This document shows, in pieces, positions 1 through 11,694 of a DNA stretch of 64,000 nt. Every line of letters begins with the position of its first letter. Position 1 is the first letter of the stretch. This stretch comes from Agriotes lineatus (lineage: Eukaryota; Arthropoda; Insecta; Coleoptera; Elateridae): NCBI GenBank assembly GCA_940337035.1, contig CALNHX010003627.1, forward strand, positions 62,001 to 126,000, written 5' to 3'. Below the pieces are notes generated by a model. The model had not been told where the DNA came from, did no database searches, and was given only the letters and a program-made list of their open reading frames with translations. The position numbers and the translations under genes were made by a program.

Positions 1-2
1 AT

Positions 3-2072
3 ATTTTCATCGCCGATCCAACCTTCCACCAACCTGGCCCCATAGACATAATTCTAGGCGCCGAAGAATATTCAAAAATAATTCTAGAAGGAATCACTAA
101 AACAAAGGATGGCATCTTGGGACGGAATACCGAGCTGGGCTAGATTTTATCTGGAACCATTGGAAGACAACATAACGACAGCATTAAAGTCAACACCATG
201 GTTGCCAAAATTGGAGAAGAATATCAGTTACAAAAATTCTGGAACATAGAAGAAGTTCCCACTCAACGAAAAATTTCCCCAGATGATCAGGTATGTGAGA
301 ATAAATTCACAGACACAGTGGCTCAAATCAATCAACATCGGGACAACTACATGAAGGTCAATACCACGATTGGCAACTCGTGGCAAATTGAAGAAGAATA
401 TCAGTTGCAGAAATTCTGGGACATAGAAGAAGTGCCCACACAAAGAAAACTTTCCACAGAAGATCAGGTATGCAAGGAAAAAATTATTAAGACAGTCAAA
501 GAGATTCATCCCGCATCAAATGGATCCATCCCACGAATAACAATCCAGCAGGTGAAGAAAATATTAACAACCGATCCTACAGCGGAAGAACGAGCAATCG
601 CAGCTGCCAATATAAAGAATACGGAAGTTCAACATCCTGTTATCATCGAATGTGAAAAAATAGCATCTTCTCATCCACAAGAAAATCACCAAGTGCATGG
701 AGTTTCCAAAGTCCTCATTCACGAAGTCCTCGTTCACGAAGTCTCCATTCAGGAAGTTCCCATTCACAAAGTCGATGGACAGAAAGAAAAGGAAATTGCA
801 GGCCACGAACAAATCGTTGAAACTCCTACAGCAGCTCCAAGCAGTGGATGCAGCCCAGAACTTGCAGGCCACAAACAAATCGTTGGAACTCCTCCAGATG
901 TTTCTACAGCAGCTCCTAGTGATGGATGGAGCCAAGCAGTTGCAGCAATAACTGCTGCTAACAAGAACACCTCCGAGTCCACTAAAAACTTGACACTCGG
1001 TAATGGATGGAGACCAGAAGTTACAGCAATAACTGCAGAAGATGGAAAACCCTCCGACTCCATTAAAAACTTAACACCCGGTGGAGAGCGGCACCAAGAC
1101 TTGTCGGCAGGGGATGCAGGAAAAGAAAAATCAAATGCCAAACACTTCGCGCCAAGCGGTAGAAGCAGCCCAGAAATTGCAGCAATAAATGCAGCAAACA
1201 AGAAACTCTCCGAGTCCATTAAAAACCTAGCACCTAGTGGAGGGTGGCATCAAGAAATGGCATCAAGAAATGCAGCAAGCGAGAAAACACCCGAGTTCAC
1301 TAAATACTTAGCACCCGGTGGAGGGTGGAACCAAGAAATGGCAGCAGCCAGGAATTCAGAAAATGAAAAATCCAAAACCAAATATTCTACGCCTAATAGA
1401 AGGTGGATTCAAGAACTAACAGCAACAAGTTCAGGAAACAATAAACACAATGCTAAGCACTTAGCTCCTCGTAGAAGATGGTATCAAGAAGACGGCTTAT
1501 TAAAGTCTGCGAGGGAAGTTACCGAAGACTCGCAATGTGGAATACCGATACGGAATCTTCTAAAACAGCTAACCTCGGCAAGAGTGATATCAATTATCGT
1601 ATGCACTCATATAATAAAGGTCTCCAAAGGAAGAGGCAGCCGATGGACGTTGGCAGGATGTTCCAAACCAATTGGTAACATAGTCAACGACACAATAACA
1701 CAAAAGCTCTTTTACAGAAATAGCAAAGGAGCCAGTGTTGCAGCAACCGAACCACTTCGAGGATTTACAACCCTCTCGGTTAGACCTGCAACATCATCTG
1801 AAGGAAGTAGCATGGAGAGCCATCCGACGTCGCTACTACCTATCCAGAAGAATCATCAACAGCGTCTAAAAGACGTAACTTGGAAAACCATCCGCCACCA
1901 CTCCTATCTATCCAGCGGGATCACAGGCAGCCTATTGGGAGGGGCTATTCTAATAGGAGCCTTCTACTACATTCGGAAAAGGATCAACCAAAGGAAGCAT
2001 CAATCCAAACAACGCCAGTCAGCCGTAGAAAAATATCCTTTAAAAACCCTTAATGTGGAAGAAACAATATAG
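3..2072 (+). pseudogene. BEL/Pao retrotransposon pol fragment fused to a repeat-rich ORF
   Basis: The first bases read in frame as a BEL/Pao aspartic-protease segment (DIILGAEEYS). An in-frame TAG at 141-143 sits where the family normally has the Trp of a GWILSG motif, so the polyprotein is broken there. From the ATG at 198 the same frame stays open for 624 aa. It starts with a block typical of BEL/Pao pol (LQKFWNIEEVP) that is then repeated about 60 aa later. Next come short HEV/PIHKV repeats, then about 30-aa tandem repeats (aa 214-432), then a basic stretch. Near the C-terminus one hydrophobic segment (about aa 577-592) is followed by a basic, Lys/Arg-rich tail. The last part is not recognised; an envelope-like or chimeric tail is possible. 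Known: BEL/Pao pol order begins with protease. Inferred: a degenerate or rearranged copy, though the long open frame is odd. Confidence 0.7.
840..1495 (+). repeat. In-frame tandem repeat array inside the BEL/Pao-linked ORF
   Basis: About seven diverged units of roughly 85-100 nt encode a repeated pattern with Gly-Gly-Trp near the start, then Gln-Glu and Ala-Ala-Asn. The repeat keeps the reading frame throughout, so it grew by in-frame duplication or frame-breaking changes were removed. Confidence 0.7.
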
Positions 2073-3560
2073 TTTTCCTTTTCTTTTTCTTCGGCCTAAA
2101 ATTGGCAATATGTTTAAACTTGATTTAAACACACATAAATTTTATTTTTCTAAAATTTACGAAATCCAGTTGCATGTCTTTTAAATGCAATTCCCATTTA
2201 TTTAATGTTGCAATCACCAATTACTAAATTTAATATGTTTAAATTAGATTAAAACTATATATTTCAGTTCAAATTTACGAAACATTATTCGTAATTTAAA
2301 AGCCAGTGTTATTACGCAATCATACGAGTTAAAAACCAGGAAAATGCAATTCTGCACTCCTTGCACAATACCGACCTACAGTAGTAAGTTCAACGGGCGA
2401 CCTTCGCTCTAGCAGGAAATAAAAACTGCACGAATTGCTTATCTGCTGTTTTGTAATTTAAACACTCTTCCCTAGTAAACTGTATATATGAACTTTGATA
2501 TTGTTACTGCGTTAAGCATTTTTTGTTTTGTATAAATACTAGGGATGTCGGCGGGTACCCGGGTACCCGGTCCGAACCCGGGTAATAGTCTACCCGGGTA
2601 TATTTTCAGGACCCGGGTACCCGACTACTAAATTATGTAATGCCCAGAAAGTCGACCTTTTTCGGAGATGATAAAAAAACTTGAAAACAATAGGAATAAG
2701 CTCTAGAAAAACAACAATGCAGTAATAACAAGAATCAACCCCTCTCATACCACATGTTGATTCTTGATTCATATAAGGCAATAAATCCGCTTCACGGAAA
2801 TATGCAACCCGTCAGTAGTTCCTTTAAATCGCTTCAGTATGGGTTGAAGTAACATAAACATTCTTTGTGTGATGTTGATGCTGCCAATAATTTCGAATAA
2901 ATAGTCACGTACTTGAATTTGATAGCACTTGGAAGTGTGAAAATATTTACGACGACAGACGACTTGCAGTTTGAATTGACGAGTAGGTACTATTTGAAAT
3001 TAGTTCAGTTTAAAACTCGCGGCGTTAAAATGCGTAGCATAGAGCTTGAACATTGCACGAAACTACAAAAGTACAAACAAATAAGAAAACAATGTCATAA
3101 TGCCTGTATGGAAATATTTTCATTCGCCAGAAAATAATAAGGCAAAATGTAAAATCTTCGGGTACCCGAGGGTACCCGGGTACTGTTTTCGGGTACCCGG
3201 GTTTGATTTTAGACCGGGTACGACATCCCTAATAAATACTAGTCTATTTTCATAATAAAAATCAATCTGCATTTAATGTTTGATTCATTCACTACGTCGC
3301 CACTCCTATACCAAGCGATAATACTGTCGAGATGTGAGGCTGCATCTCAGGAGTGAATACTGTCGTCCCTTTAAGTGCCATTGACTAAGCTGGCTTAAAG
3401 CGTAGATGCAGTCTCATCTACGCGCTTAAAATTAGGGATAGAATCAGCGCAAAGTAACGGAGTCCTGACACAGCCTCTCAGGCATCTCTGTTCATACAGT
3501 ATATTTGGTAAAAATGTGAAAGAGCAAAGCTAATATAATATTTAAGTATCTTTTTATGAA
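2073..3560 (+). other. Probable 3' LTR region of the BEL/Pao-like element, split by a hAT insertion
   Basis: No gene follows the stop at 2072. The stretch has TATA-like TATAAATA at 2531-2538 and, once the hAT element at 2540-3231 is removed, an AATAAA near 3257. That resembles a U3-R-U5 layout. No second LTR is in the window, so the exact ends cannot be set. Confidence 0.4.
2540..3231. mobile_element. Non-autonomous hAT element with perfect 8-bp TSD
   Basis: Terminal inverted repeats begin TAGGGATGTCG and end CGACATCCCTA. The flanks are an exact 8-bp duplication, ATAAATAC, at 2532-2539 and 3232-3239. The first and last 80 bases contain many copies of the palindrome GGGTACCC. No transposase is present in its 692 bp. 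The target is the TATA-like box of the surrounding LTR-like region. Confidence 0.93.
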
Positions 3561-3966
3561 ATGTAAAATTGAACTACTAATATGTGTATAGTTTAAAATC
3601 TAGAAAGTGTAAGTTATAAAAATAAAAATATAGCATGTAACTATAGGAATTTGGCTGATACAAATAACAACAAAAGAAAAATTGTAAAAATGTGACAAGT
3701 AATTTAATAAATAAATTATAACTAGTCTTTGTCTTATTGCTTTTCAGTATCGTTTTGACCATAGTGCAAGTATAACAACGTTATGGCAGCGTAAATAAAT
3801 AAAACAAGTAGAGACACTCGCTGTCGGTTTCTTTGAAGTCAAAATTCCGATTTGGATGACCTTGAACGGCTCCTGTGGGGTACTTTCCGATAGTACTAAC
3901 AGATGGCGCCACTACTTGATCACATTATGATTGGTAGCAGAGCCAGTAACTGGCTATAATTGGTAG

Positions 3967-4340
3967 CAGAGCCAGTAGATATATGAGAGTACCGCCATTC
4001 TTTGATCCGTGAAAATGCCGCCATCGCCGCTATTTTTGTTCCCATCAGCAATAACTGACTGAGTTATGTCTAAAATTTTACTTGAAATTGGCAAGACTGT
4101 AAGTCTATTGGAGGTTAGCAGGTTATTTTTTGCGTCAGTCTGTGTCAAATAACAAAAAAAAACTAAACTGCTAACCTCGAACTTGACATAGACTTAAAGT
4201 CTTGCCAATTTTAAGTAAAATTTCAGATTGCCAATAAATTTCACATTGACGGAATTGTGTTACTAACCTCAAAGTCACGCATATGACAGAGGAACAAACA
4301 TGGCGGACGTGGCGGTACTCTCCTATATCTACTGACTCTG
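3967..4340. mobile_element. Foldback MITE with about 40-bp inverted ends
   Basis: The left end (CAGAGCCAGTAGATATA) is the inverse of the right end (TATCTACTGACTCTG), with GAGTACCGCCAT just inside both. The flanks ATTGGTAG and ATTGGGAA look like a decayed 8-bp TSD. Inside (4070-4225) is a second palindrome of a family also found at 23.4 and 39.0 kb and, more diverged, at 18.9-19.1 kb. A 17-bp piece of the left end is duplicated just upstream. Confidence 0.7.
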
Positions 4341-5248
4341 ATTGGGAAAACTTTGTGCTGGCATCTGATAGCCAAAGTTAGAAATACCCCCCGAGTCACT
4401 GTCCCAAGCACTCTAGACAGGTTTCAACATTTGTCATGAGTATCTCTACTTGTTTGATTTGTGTATGCTGGTTATGGTATGGTATGGAAATGAAAAATAC
4501 TCCGCAGTTTTTTGGTAAAACGCTTCCTACTACAGTTTTAAGATCATCAAGCGAACCCGTGTTTGACTTCAGAAATAGTTGTTTTTGATGTTCCGAGAAG
4601 ATCACAGAAGAAACTTTGAAGAAGCAACAAAAATCGAAGCTATACAATCATGATACTAGATAATGTATGAGGATTTATGAGGTTTGGTGCTTAACTGTGA
4701 AAAATACCGTTTTAAGACGAGCAAAACCTCGTAATGATGAGTGGAGTCGTGGCATTGTTAGTCGGCTGGAACTTATTAGTGATCTGGTCACAGCAGAAGG
4801 CCAATACCACATGTTGTGTTTGAAAAAACTTTTACGACAGGCCTGCCACGTCATCGACCATTGGCTACAAAGGTAGACGAAGTAATGGCAGATATTTTTA
4901 TTTTTTTATAGGAAAATCGCAATGATTGTCAGTTTAATATGACAGATTTTTTGTAAAATGTTATTCTAACAAATAAACGTAGCACATTGGAAGAATACCA
5001 AGTTAAATGCATGGCTTTAGGGTATGCTATTATTGCCGCGACCAGGCCACGTTTTTTTTGTCGCTTTTACAAGTGGGTCTTGGCTGCATTTTTGTACAAA
5101 AAGTATGTGTCCAGCAACATTTTGAATGCATTATCATCTTTAAGGCTTTGCTCAACCTATGACGAAGCATCGAAAACGAATCATTTTCGTAGTTTGTCTT
5201 TGACAACGCGGAATTTAATACAAATACTATTGATGGTTGGCAGAAATT

Positions 5249-5296
5249 TCTAGAGTCCCTGTATATAGTTTAGTAATCTATATACAGGGTCTCTAG
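5249..5296. repeat. Short hairpin
   Basis: Arms of about 19 bp (CTAGAGTCCCTGTATATAG and its near-perfect inverse) are separated by 9 bases. It lies inside the decayed gene at 4480-8860. Confidence 0.8.
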
Positions 5297-6194
5297 ACAT
5301 TTTACGCTGTGGGAAGCATCTATTGTGTAACATCTAAAACAGGAGAGTTTGGATCGGTGCCGCTGAAACCTTACCAGAAAAGACATAAATTGGGACTACA
5401 GACGGTGACAATTCAATATTTAGATAATATTAATCCGATTTCCGAAGTTGTATTACCATCCACTTCAGATTTGCTTTGATTGTACTCAAAATCAATCAAA
5501 TTTCCTGACATACCTGCATGGAATGGCTTCATGGAAAGCGCGATAATAGAAAGACCATCCAAGATGTCGCAGGTGCTCTGCTTACCATTTGTTAATGCTA
5601 CACCAAGTGATTACGACACAGTGTTTACGGCCATTCTGCCGTCGATAAATGTAATATGTTAAAGCAACAGACGTGCTTGATTACATTTGACCAGCCATTA
5701 AACTTAAAAACTCGAGATATAATTTCTACAGAAAATCAGCATTTAGATTGCAGCAACGTCTGTTCTCCGACTAGGAGGATTTCATTTATTGATGTCGTAC
5801 CTGGTGTCTATCTGTTATATATTGGCAGGAAGGGGGAGTGGTTTATGCAGCAAATTCCGTTGACAAAATTGATGTCACTGCACGCCTGAGCTCGTCGGGC
5901 AGGCGGAGGTCATCTCTTAACCCACCTAGCTCTGAGGCATATTATTTTGCAGACTGTGGAATTCACAGAAGAACGCCTGGTCATGGAAAACTTTCTTTGT
6001 AATTTGGACAGACCTACGATCTTCTCAACGAAACAATAAGGTTTGTTTAAAAAGATTACTGAAAAAGTTGAAGAGATGTTACAGTGTCAAACTGATTTAA
6101 CGACACTCACGGATGAGCCAGTGTCGAATATAAGTCTGTCCGAGAAATGTCTACACTTACCCTGGAAATCGCTACAAAACAGGCTAGTCCGCGG

Positions 6195-6480
6195 CACAAA
6201 TACGCTCAGGGAGATGGGCGTCGTCCAAAGAAAACGAGACACTACAGGGCAAGCGTGTCAATATGTATAGGGTGTTACAAAATAAATGGGCGCCACAAAA
6301 TCCAAATAGGAAAAACACCCACGCTTAACCGAATCTTGAAAGCTAAACGGGGCCAAAAGTGCTCAACTACTAACTGTGGAGAGAGCAGCGCAGCGACAAG
6401 CGCGCTAACTTACCTGCAACGCTTATTCACTACGTTCGGGCCTCACCTTACATCGATCTTAACACAGTGACTAAGTCACC
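6195..6480 (+). repeat. Dispersed repeat shared with 58868-59010
   Basis: Both places carry TACGCTCAGGGAGATGGGCG, then GGGTGTTACAAAATAA, then CAAGCGGGG-like blocks in the same order. At 58.9 kb it follows an RTE-like LINE fragment, so this copy is probably the 3' part of the same LINE family inserted into the decayed gene. Confidence 0.6.
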
Positions 6481-8860
6481 TTGTAAACAAACATACACAA
6501 TGCAAAGGAAAATCATAAGTCATTAACAGTTAATACATCTATTAGGCCACCTCACATGGCCGAAACTTTATAGCTGTGCCGACCTGGTCGGCATGTACAA
6601 CCATAAATGCAAGAAAAAAGGAAAGGAACCCAGCTGGAAGACGCCTTAGCTAAAAGAACACTATTACGTACAACTAAAGCGCATAAAGCCCCCCAAGCGT
6701 TGGCTCATACAACAAAGGTTAACTTTAATAAGTGAATGTACTCCGCCTCGATTAAACGGCTGCCTTATTAAAAGATAAAATATTACCGACACGGGCCCGA
6801 TATACAGGCGGACTCGCCAATTTTGTACCAAAACTGCTCCGAAAGGTTATGTAGCTATCGGAATTAAAAATAAAAAATAAAAAAGGCCTAACAGAGAGAC
6901 TTACAAAACTAGAAAGTAATTGGTGAAGCAGTTTATAAAAGTAGAAAGAATTTGTAACTGGCAGCTTCACCTAGAAACTGCCCAGAAAATGCTGCCTTTT
7001 TTCTACGCAAGCGGCCATCATAATAATGAAAAATCGTTCCATTTATATTCACAAGATATGATATCCTTAACAGACAAAATGACTCCGGATGAGTACAATA
7101 CATTTGCAACAGACGGCTTCTTCACAATCAGGCGCGCTAATAGGTTTTGTTCTGGCATTTGGTTAGATATGACCATTGAACAAACGCTAATGAGAACGAT
7201 GAAAGCTATTGGCGGATTTACTCATGGACGAGGAATCACCGACAGCGTTTTAACAACATGGACATTGGGAATGGTGTATTTGCACAACGTATGTGATGCG
7301 ACTGAAAGATTTTGCAAGGTTTTTTTGCATCTACAGAACAACATGTGGATATGAGAAGTTCATGTATTATTCGATACGATGATGAAGTGCAACGAAATAA
7401 TGTCTATTTCCTCAGCTGTTTTAAGACGCAAGAATCTGCTAAAGTTGGGATAGATATATGATTGGGAAACACTTTTGCGAGGCGGTATTGAAACACAAAG
7501 ACAAAGTACTTCCTGTAGGAGCAAGTCTCTATTACGCAAAGCTTTTTTGCCAGTTGGAGAATATTACTTTATATAATTGACGGTGAATACCTGCTTCATA
7601 GAGTTGTTTGGAATCGAAATGAAACATTTGGTTCGATTTGTACCAGCTATATAGAATATGTAAGAAGACACTATCAATCAAATGCAAAAATTGCTTTCGA
7701 TGGCTATGCCATAAACGCACCCGAAAAAGACACGAAAAGTGCAGAACGACTCCGACGATCACGAAAAATATTACAGCAGATGTGTTTATTTAAAGAATCT
7801 ATTAGCCTCACCGTTGCACAGACGAATTTATTATCAAACGACACAAACAAAGGTCGTTTTATATCCATCTTGAAAAAGAAATTCGAAGACACACAGTTCA
7901 CTGTGATCCCGGCTACAGCAGATGCAGATACATTAATGAGATGGTATCAATCTTCTTTTTCTTTTAACAGCATTGGGCAACTCCCATGGAAATATATATC
8001 TACTGAAGCCTGGAAAATGAAAAACATTGCAACGTAGTTACTTGTCGCGTAGTTTACAAGGCAACGAAACAGTTAAGAACAATAATTTGTTCCTCCATGC
8101 ATTTGGCGGGTGCGATACATCTTCAGCCTTATTTAACCAAAGAAAGAGCAAATTTTTAACCGTTCTAGAAAAATATACAGATTTACACGATTTTATCAAA
8201 TATTTAAAAAGGAAAATACATTTATCGACGAGGTTGCTGCTACAGGAGAAACATTGATATCTTCTTGCGCTATATGGCTCCAAAGACAAGGGGAATAATT
8301 CTCTGGGTAATATCGCTATCAGTGTTTTTTGAAGTCACTAACAAAAAGTAAATTTAATTTAGCTTCTTTATAACCCACAAGCGTAACTGCAAGTCAACAT
8401 TAATTGAGAACCTAACACGAAGTCCAACGATTATACGGATTTTCAAAAAAGGCCGAAGAATGGGGTAAAACACTACTTACTTTTTTATCATGCAAGTGTA
8501 AAACGAGATGTGGAAAGCGTGAGGTTGCAGAAGGGTAGGTTTGAAATGTTCGGTCATTTGTAGTTTCTGTAATGGAAAATCTTACGAAAATGTCGTACAA
8601 GACATACTTATGGAATTCGATGAAAATGAAGACTTAGACTTGCCTTTTAACATCATTATATCAAATGAGAGAATCGGTGAATCCGGTGTATTAGAGGAAA
8701 ACGACGTTGATTATGATATTGTGCATGCGATATGTATACAAGGTGTTTCAAAAATGTCTGCCAAAATTTCTAGGACGTATAGTACATCAAAAAATAAGTG
8801 TAGTTTACTCTATAAAACTATTTCTGAAAATGCAGTCCCAATGAGCTACAGCCCCTAGAA

Positions 8861-9295
8861 GAAGACTCTCAAAAATGGTTTTTTGGCATTTTCTTCAAAA
8901 CTGTTACAGGTAACTTAACGAAATTTGGTACAGGGGCGTAGTTTTATATGGGAAATATTACTAATTTGTTAGAATCTTCATATTTTATTCAGGGGCGTAA
9001 CTTACAAGGGGGCTGCAATGGTTCAATTACCCTATCTTTTTTGTGCGTGGTTTTATCTAATACATTTATCAAAAATCTCAAAGCTTGATTTATCTTACAT
9101 AAAAAATGCCATTTGTTGCTCATTTGTTTAAGTCATATCTAGGCCTACTCAAAAGATTTTCGAATGCATTTTGGACAAGCAATTTCAAAAGCTTGAAAAA
9201 CACGTCAACATTCAACTGCAAATTACACTAAAACGGTCAACTTTAAAACATTTTAACAAGAATGCCTTTTTATGTAAGATAAATCAAGCTTTGAG
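8861..9295. other. Non-coding stretch with an inverted repeat at 9075-9298
   Basis: No gene is seen. About 31-bp arms (CAAAGCTTGATTTATCTTACAT and inverse) flank roughly 160 bp, and the right arm directly abuts the LINE fragment that begins at 9296. Confidence 0.7.
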
Positions 9296-9877
9296 ATGAA
9301 AGTCTATAGAACCGCCATTAGACCAGTTGTGATATACGAAGCAGAAGTAATGACTCTAACAAAAAAGGAAGAAGAACGTTTACGAATTTTTGAAAGAAAA
9401 ATTGTTAGAAGGATATACGGCCCCGTTAAACTAGAAAATGGAGACAAAAGAAACCTAATGAACTTTGAAATTAGAAACAAGATGAGAGGAGAGGACATAG
9501 TAAAGACCATCAAGGCCCATAGACTGAGATGGTATGGACATATATTCAGGAAGGAGAGAGAAGATAAAGTGAGGAGTATTACCGAATGGATACCAACGGA
9601 AGGAAGACCAAAAGGTCGACCGAAGATAAAATGGAAGGAGCAAGTCATAAATGACCTGAACAATATGAGAATTACAGGATACAGAGAAAAGCTGAAGGAC
9701 AAGAAAAAATGGAGAGATATTGTTAAGGTTGCTAAAACCCACCCCAAGCTATGAACTCATTTATACGTCGTAATATGGAGTGATTCACTATGTCAATCGA
9801 ATCAATGAAACTCCGGAAGAGGAGTGGCTCTATTCCAACTGGAATGTCAACCTACTATTATTATTATTATTCCCAGA
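9296..9877 (+). pseudogene. LINE 3' end: C-terminal part of a non-LTR reverse transcriptase, UTR and (ATT)n tail
   Basis: 152 aa are open (9296-9754). They match the end of many insect endonuclease-reverse transcriptase ORFs: an RPVVIYEAE-like start (usually RPVLTYGSE), an IFERKIVRRIYGP block, RLRWYGHI, then GRPKGRPKIKW and a KWRDIVKVAKTHP ending. About 100 bp of 3' UTR follow, ending in an (ATT)n microsatellite at about 9856-9875, typical of LINE tails. The 5' end is truncated at the inverted repeat near 9298, so the polymerase core is absent. It lands inside the transposase sequence that resumes at about 9878. Confidence 0.75.
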
Positions 9878-10648
9878 GAAAATATTAGAAGATGCCTGAA
9901 AATAAAGAAAATAAAGGCTTATAAACCAAATATTTTGCATACGTTGGAAGTGGGAGATGAGGAAAGACGATTAGAGTTTTGTTATTGGCTACAAGGGGAA
10001 TATCTAAATAATCCTAACTTTATTATGGAAATTTTCTTTACTGATGAAGCCACATTTACTACAAATGGGGTGGTTTCAAGTCAAAATTGCCGTCACTGGT
10101 CAGCTGGGAATCCCGAATTCGTCATAAATGCTAAGAGACAGTATTCACACAAAATTAACGTTTGGTGTGGAATACTAAATGACCGAATAATTGGCCCTTT
10201 CTTCTTTGAAGGTAATTTGAATGCAAATGGCTTTTTAAATTTTCTTGGGAACGTATTCTGGAACACATTAGATGATATACCATTACAGAATCTTCGTAAT
10301 TTAAAGTTTCAGTTGGATGGAAGTCCCATTCATAATGCTATTTTGGTAAGAGAATGGTTAAATCAACATTTTGAAAATCGTTGGATAGGGCGAAACAGTC
10401 CTTTGATTCAGTAGCCGCCGAGATCACCGAATTTAACGCCCCTTGATTTTTTTCTTTGGGGTTTACTGAAACAAAAAGTTTACAAATTAAGGCCACAAAC
10501 TCTTCAAGAACTACGAGCCAGGATAATACAAGCCTGTGCAGAAATTACTTCGGAACAAATACCAAAGGTGATTATGAACGTGCGTAAAAAGATTGACAAG
10601 TGCATTGAAATAAACGGTGGATTAGTAGAAGTGACAAGAGTATTGTAG
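9878..10648 (+). pseudogene. Tc1/mariner-like transposase, 5' truncated, with internal stop
   Basis: The DDE/D-type catalytic core is readable: first Asp in FFTDEATF, second in FQLDGSPIHN, third in NLTPLDFFLWG. The sequence between them (INVWCGILNDRIIGPFFFEG and WIGRNSP) is typical of a Tc1/mariner branch common in insects. A TAG at 10412-10414 replaces the codon before PPRSP, where the family has Trp. The frame then continues to a stop at 10648. The N-terminal DNA-binding part is missing, cut off by the LINE end at 9296-9877. A non-functional remnant. Confidence 0.75.
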
Positions 10649-11136
10649 TTTTTGTAATGGAATTTTGTGTTATTGTTTCTATTTCTTTTTGTATTTGTAA
10701 AAATTAGGCATAAGAATGATAACGCCTATATTACCATAGTAATTTAAATATTTTTTCATGAATAACTTTTAGAATAAATTTAGTATTGTGTATTTTTAAT
10801 TTGACTATAAAATCGTTAATACTTGAAAAATTTCGATAAAATTTAGCACAGTACCGTTTTGAGGGGTGGCATGTCCAGATTTTTTTCTAAAAAAATCGCT
10901 AATACGAATTCTTGAAATTTTACTATTTAACACTGATCTGGTAGGCCTTGGATTTTGTAGGAACCTGGCGGTTTTGGCTACAAAAATACAGTTCATCAAG
11001 CTCTACCATTAAACAAAAATCCGGTTAAAATGGCACAATAAATAAAGATTTTACAGGGTGGCTCAAGAACAAATGGGTCACACTGTATATTGAAATCGCC
11101 TAGACACATTTTTACTTTCTCGCATACGGTAGTATA
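10649..11136. other. Non-coding 3' flank of the transposase remnant
   Basis: AT-rich, with no ORF of interest. CAGGGTGGCTCAAGAACAAA near 11054 could be the old terminus of the Tc1-like element, but the other end is not visible. Just before the pogo element the flank becomes the start of the dispersed repeat that resumes at 13790. Confidence 0.5.
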
Positions 11137-11324
11137 AGGTAATTGGGGGTGATGTGCCAAACGGGGTGAGATGCCTAACTACTTTAATTCAAATAATACC
11201 TAACAGAGGGCACCGCAAGGCCGTTATGTAGAGCAATTAGGTTCATAGTGAAGAGAAACCAACGTTACCGACGCCAGTTTAGTTCAGTTCTTGGTGCCAG
11301 TTGCGTGGCGTGTGTAGTGCATAG

Positions 11325-11688
11325 ATGGTAAGTTTATAGGTTATGCAGTAATTTTTCGGTTTACTTAAAGTTAGCGATTGTTTTTATTGTTGAATTTATA
11401 TGGCAACGAACTTAACTATATTCTCTATTTAGCACATGGTTCATTGACCTAATTAGTTCGTTTTTTCATGAAAAAAACTTGTTTGGCATCTTCCCCCTAC
11501 AATTCGGGGTAAGATGCTACGCATTTTCTGGGGTAAGATGCCATATTATTAATGTTGTTAGTTATGCAGGCACATACTACCCATTCTTATGTTAAGCCTA
11601 TAACTCATAGTTCTAGCAACGAACTATAAGATATGGGTATCTTTTTTTAATTTTCTAGAAGTAAGTATTCAAACTACAATTTTTTCAG
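11325..11688 (+). promoter_or_regulatory. Possible leader exon end and intron of the pogo transposase
   Basis: An ATG at 11325-11327 is followed at once by GTAAGT (donor at 11328). A polypyrimidine tract and AG end at 11688. Joining 11327 to 11689 gives ATG-CTA-AAT-ATG, in frame with the transposase start at 11695. This would add three residues and place an intron in the leader. Splicing itself is inferred. Confidence 0.45.
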
Positions 11689-11694
11689 CTAAAT

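Larger units (their letters stand above)
4480..8860 (+). pseudogene. Decayed large repeat-associated protein with GCDTSSA motif and Cys-rich C-terminus
   Basis: Fragments in shifting frames follow the order of a protein family often seen in repetitive DNA of insects, cnidarians and molluscs. In order: a Cys-containing start (CFWCSEKI, about 4560) running into RNDEWS and AEGQYH (4667-4876); IPAWNGFMES and LCLPFVNATPSDYDT (5500-5660); TCLITFDQPLNLK (5670-5720); MLPFFYASGHHN through EQTLMRTMKAIGGFTHGRG (6920-7354); a segment ending GQLPW (7560-8030); FLHAFGGCDTSSALF (8088-8132); and a Cys-rich tail (CKCKTRCGK, then CSVICSFCNGKSYENV, 8490-8600). Stops and frameshifts separate all pieces, and 6195-6919 looks inserted. 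The biochemical function of the family is not known to me. The copy cannot make a full protein. Confidence 0.6.

Noticed and set aside
564..1219. Minus-strand ORFs under the BEL/Pao-linked ORF
   Set aside because: Shadows of the repeat-rich plus-strand frame.
9304..9747. Minus-strand ORFs of 147 and 95 aa
   Set aside because: Shadows of the LINE C-terminal ORF.
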